5,478 bases of DNA from Leptospira sp. (GTDB lineage: Bacteria > Spirochaetota > Leptospiria > Leptospirales > Leptospiraceae). The DNA lies in assembly GCA_021413405.1 (NCBI GenBank), contig JAIOQL010000607.1, positions 1 through 5,478 on the forward strand, read 5' to 3'. Below the pieces are notes generated by a model. The model made no database searches and had not been told where the DNA came from. It was given only the letters and a program-made list of their open reading frames with translations. Both the position numbers and the translations under genes were made by a program. Shown piece after piece: positions 4,728 through 5,478 of the stretch; within the stretch, counting starts at the first letter, position 1, and the number at the start of each line of letters is the position of its first letter.

Positions 4728-4925
4728 TCAGGCACTCAACGGGAGCGAATCGTTTACTTTGATCATTTCCCAGCCCCCGGTTGATTTTGCTTCTGCTTTT
4801 CCGGAAAGGAAGCTTACGACGACTGAATCAGCCGGATTTGCCTGCTCATTTTTTTTGCAGGCATATCCGCCAGCAACGGTCAGGCTTAATACCAAAACAA
4901 TGCAGATGGTTTTTTGAATTTTCAT
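4728..4925 (-). pseudogene. Truncated FecR-domain lipoprotein
   Basis: Sixty-five codons remain, starting at an ATG with GAGGG a few bases upstream. The signal peptide is MKIQKTICIVLVLSLTVAGGYAC, with the lipidation site at Cys 23. It is followed by a charged linker and then SVVVSFLSGKAEAKSTGGWEMIKVNDSLPLSA. This is the typical opening of a FecR domain in Leptospira lipoproteins (V-x-F-x-x-G-x-A, then W-x-x-L/I-x-x-x-D-x-L). The family normally continues for at least another 100 residues with a strand rich in R-T-x-x-x-S. Here a TGA follows LSA and the DNA downstream becomes AT-rich with no FecR similarity in any frame I checked. The gene was probably cut by insertion or recombination at the island edge. 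The lipidated stub could still be made. Confidence 0.75.
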
Positions 4926-4958
4926 TTTCCCTCATTCGAACCGGAGATTTTAGTTAAG

Positions 4959-4971
4959 ATTTACAGTAAAT
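4959..4971. promoter_or_regulatory. Palindrome between FecR remnant and nth
   Basis: ATTTAC-A-GTAAAT is a perfect 6 bp inverted repeat with a 1 bp centre, 34 bp upstream of the FecR-remnant start and 74 bp upstream of the nth start. The location suits an operator for either divergent gene, but the sequence is AT-rich and no recognised regulator consensus matches. No convincing promoter boxes could be assigned here. Confidence 0.3.
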
Positions 4972-5044
4972 TTTTTATGTTCAAGCAATTATTTTGTATC
5001 GGGTTTCCGGTCGTGTATTCCCATCTCCTGAGCGGAGCCATAAT

Positions 5045-5478
5045 ATGCCGGAAAATTTAATCGGATCTGATGAATGGGCAAAAAGATTTGCCTTTCTTTT
5101 CAAAAAATATGACGGGAGAAAACATCCACTGGAACACCTGAACACTTACCAGCTTATGGTGATGGTGATTTTGTCCGCCCAGGATTCAGACCGGCATATC
5201 AACGAAATTTCTCCTGCATTCTTCAAGGTCTACCCGACTCTTAAAAAACTATCCGGGGCAAGCCCGGAAGATTTAGGGAAATTCATCGGCAAAGTCAGAA
5301 ACTTTGCCAACAAATCCAAGTGGCTGATTACACTCGCACAAACTCTGAAGGATGATAAAAATATCCCTATGAATCTGAAAGATCTTGTGGCACTGCCCGG
5401 AATCGGACGAAAGTCGGCTAACGTAATCATCAGTGAATCCGGCGGGGACATGGAAGGGGTTATTGTAGATCTTCATGT
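5045..5478 (+). CDS. nth: Endonuclease III (DNA glycosylase/AP lyase), 5' part
   Basis: An ATG at 5045 with a good ribosome site, GGAG (5034-5037), 7 nt upstream opens a frame of 144 complete codons that runs off the right edge. The protein removes oxidised pyrimidines and cleaves the abasic site in base-excision repair. Family marks seen are YQLMVMVILSAQDSD (about 35-49; usually LSAQATD), the helix-hairpin-helix LPGIGRKSANVI (117-128) with the catalytic Lys 123, and the catalytic Asp 142 in VIVDLH (usually VDTH). K-to-D spacing is one residue longer than in E. coli Nth. The iron-sulphur cluster region lies beyond the window, so its presence is unknown. A CTCC at 5025-5028 could pair with the GGAG, a weak 4 bp stem over the ribosome site. 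It is divergent from the FecR remnant. Confidence 0.92.
   Translation, partial: MPENLIGSDEWAKRFAFLFKKYDGRKHPLEHLNTYQLMVMVILSAQDSDRHINEISPAFFKVYPTLKKLSGASPEDLGKFIGKVRNFANKSKWLITLAQTLKDDKNIPMNLKDLVALPGIGRKSANVIISESGGDMEGVIVDLH

Noticed and set aside
5230..5476. Minus-strand ORFs opposite nth
   Set aside because: The plus-strand frame carries the helix-hairpin-helix and catalytic residues of endonuclease III, so these are antisense shadows.

Overview
The window looks like a piece of a Leptospira-type spirochaete chromosome. This is inferred from the small lipoproteins with loose, spirochaete-style lipoboxes (FSC, NC, SC, AC), a FecR-type lipoprotein remnant, a small coiled-coil/membrane protein resembling the Leptospira LA_3696 family, and the moderate GC content. 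Genus is moderately confident; species cannot be told.

Left third (1-2141, minus strand): a compact five-gene transcription unit. It starts with a GbsR/MarR-family regulator (2056-1598). Three small lipoproteins follow (1558-1151, 1170-721, 718-347), and then a secreted protein with a carboxypeptidase-regulatory-like domain runs off the left edge (345-1). Gaps are 39 bp, a 20 bp overlap, 2 bp and 1 bp. Two adjacent lipoproteins are paralogues sharing a YKVLG motif and a later N-I-x-x-W motif. An inverted repeat with three related half-sites (2109-2141) lies just upstream of the regulator and is a good autoregulation operator candidate. The likely job is envelope or outer-membrane remodelling under control of the regulator; the ligand is unknown.

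Middle (about 2142-4730): a mosaic, island-like stretch. It has a gene-poor section with a short GTTAG tandem array and a hairpin followed by a T run. Next is a small LA_3696-like gene with a strong promoter placed so that its mRNA should be leaderless. A truncated DUF1016 nuclease N-terminus and a short ORF overlapping it follow. Last is an apparently intact DDE integrase/transposase whose stop codon sits inside a 16 bp hairpin. Near-identical TCGC(C/A)TAACGTA(C/T)C motifs occur on either side of the DUF1016/integrase block.

Right part (4728-5478): a FecR-type lipoprotein broken after 65 codons at the island edge (minus strand), and divergently the start of an endonuclease III gene (nth, plus strand) that runs off the right edge. 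The simplest reading is that mobile DNA accumulated between the lipoprotein operon and nth and destroyed the FecR gene.
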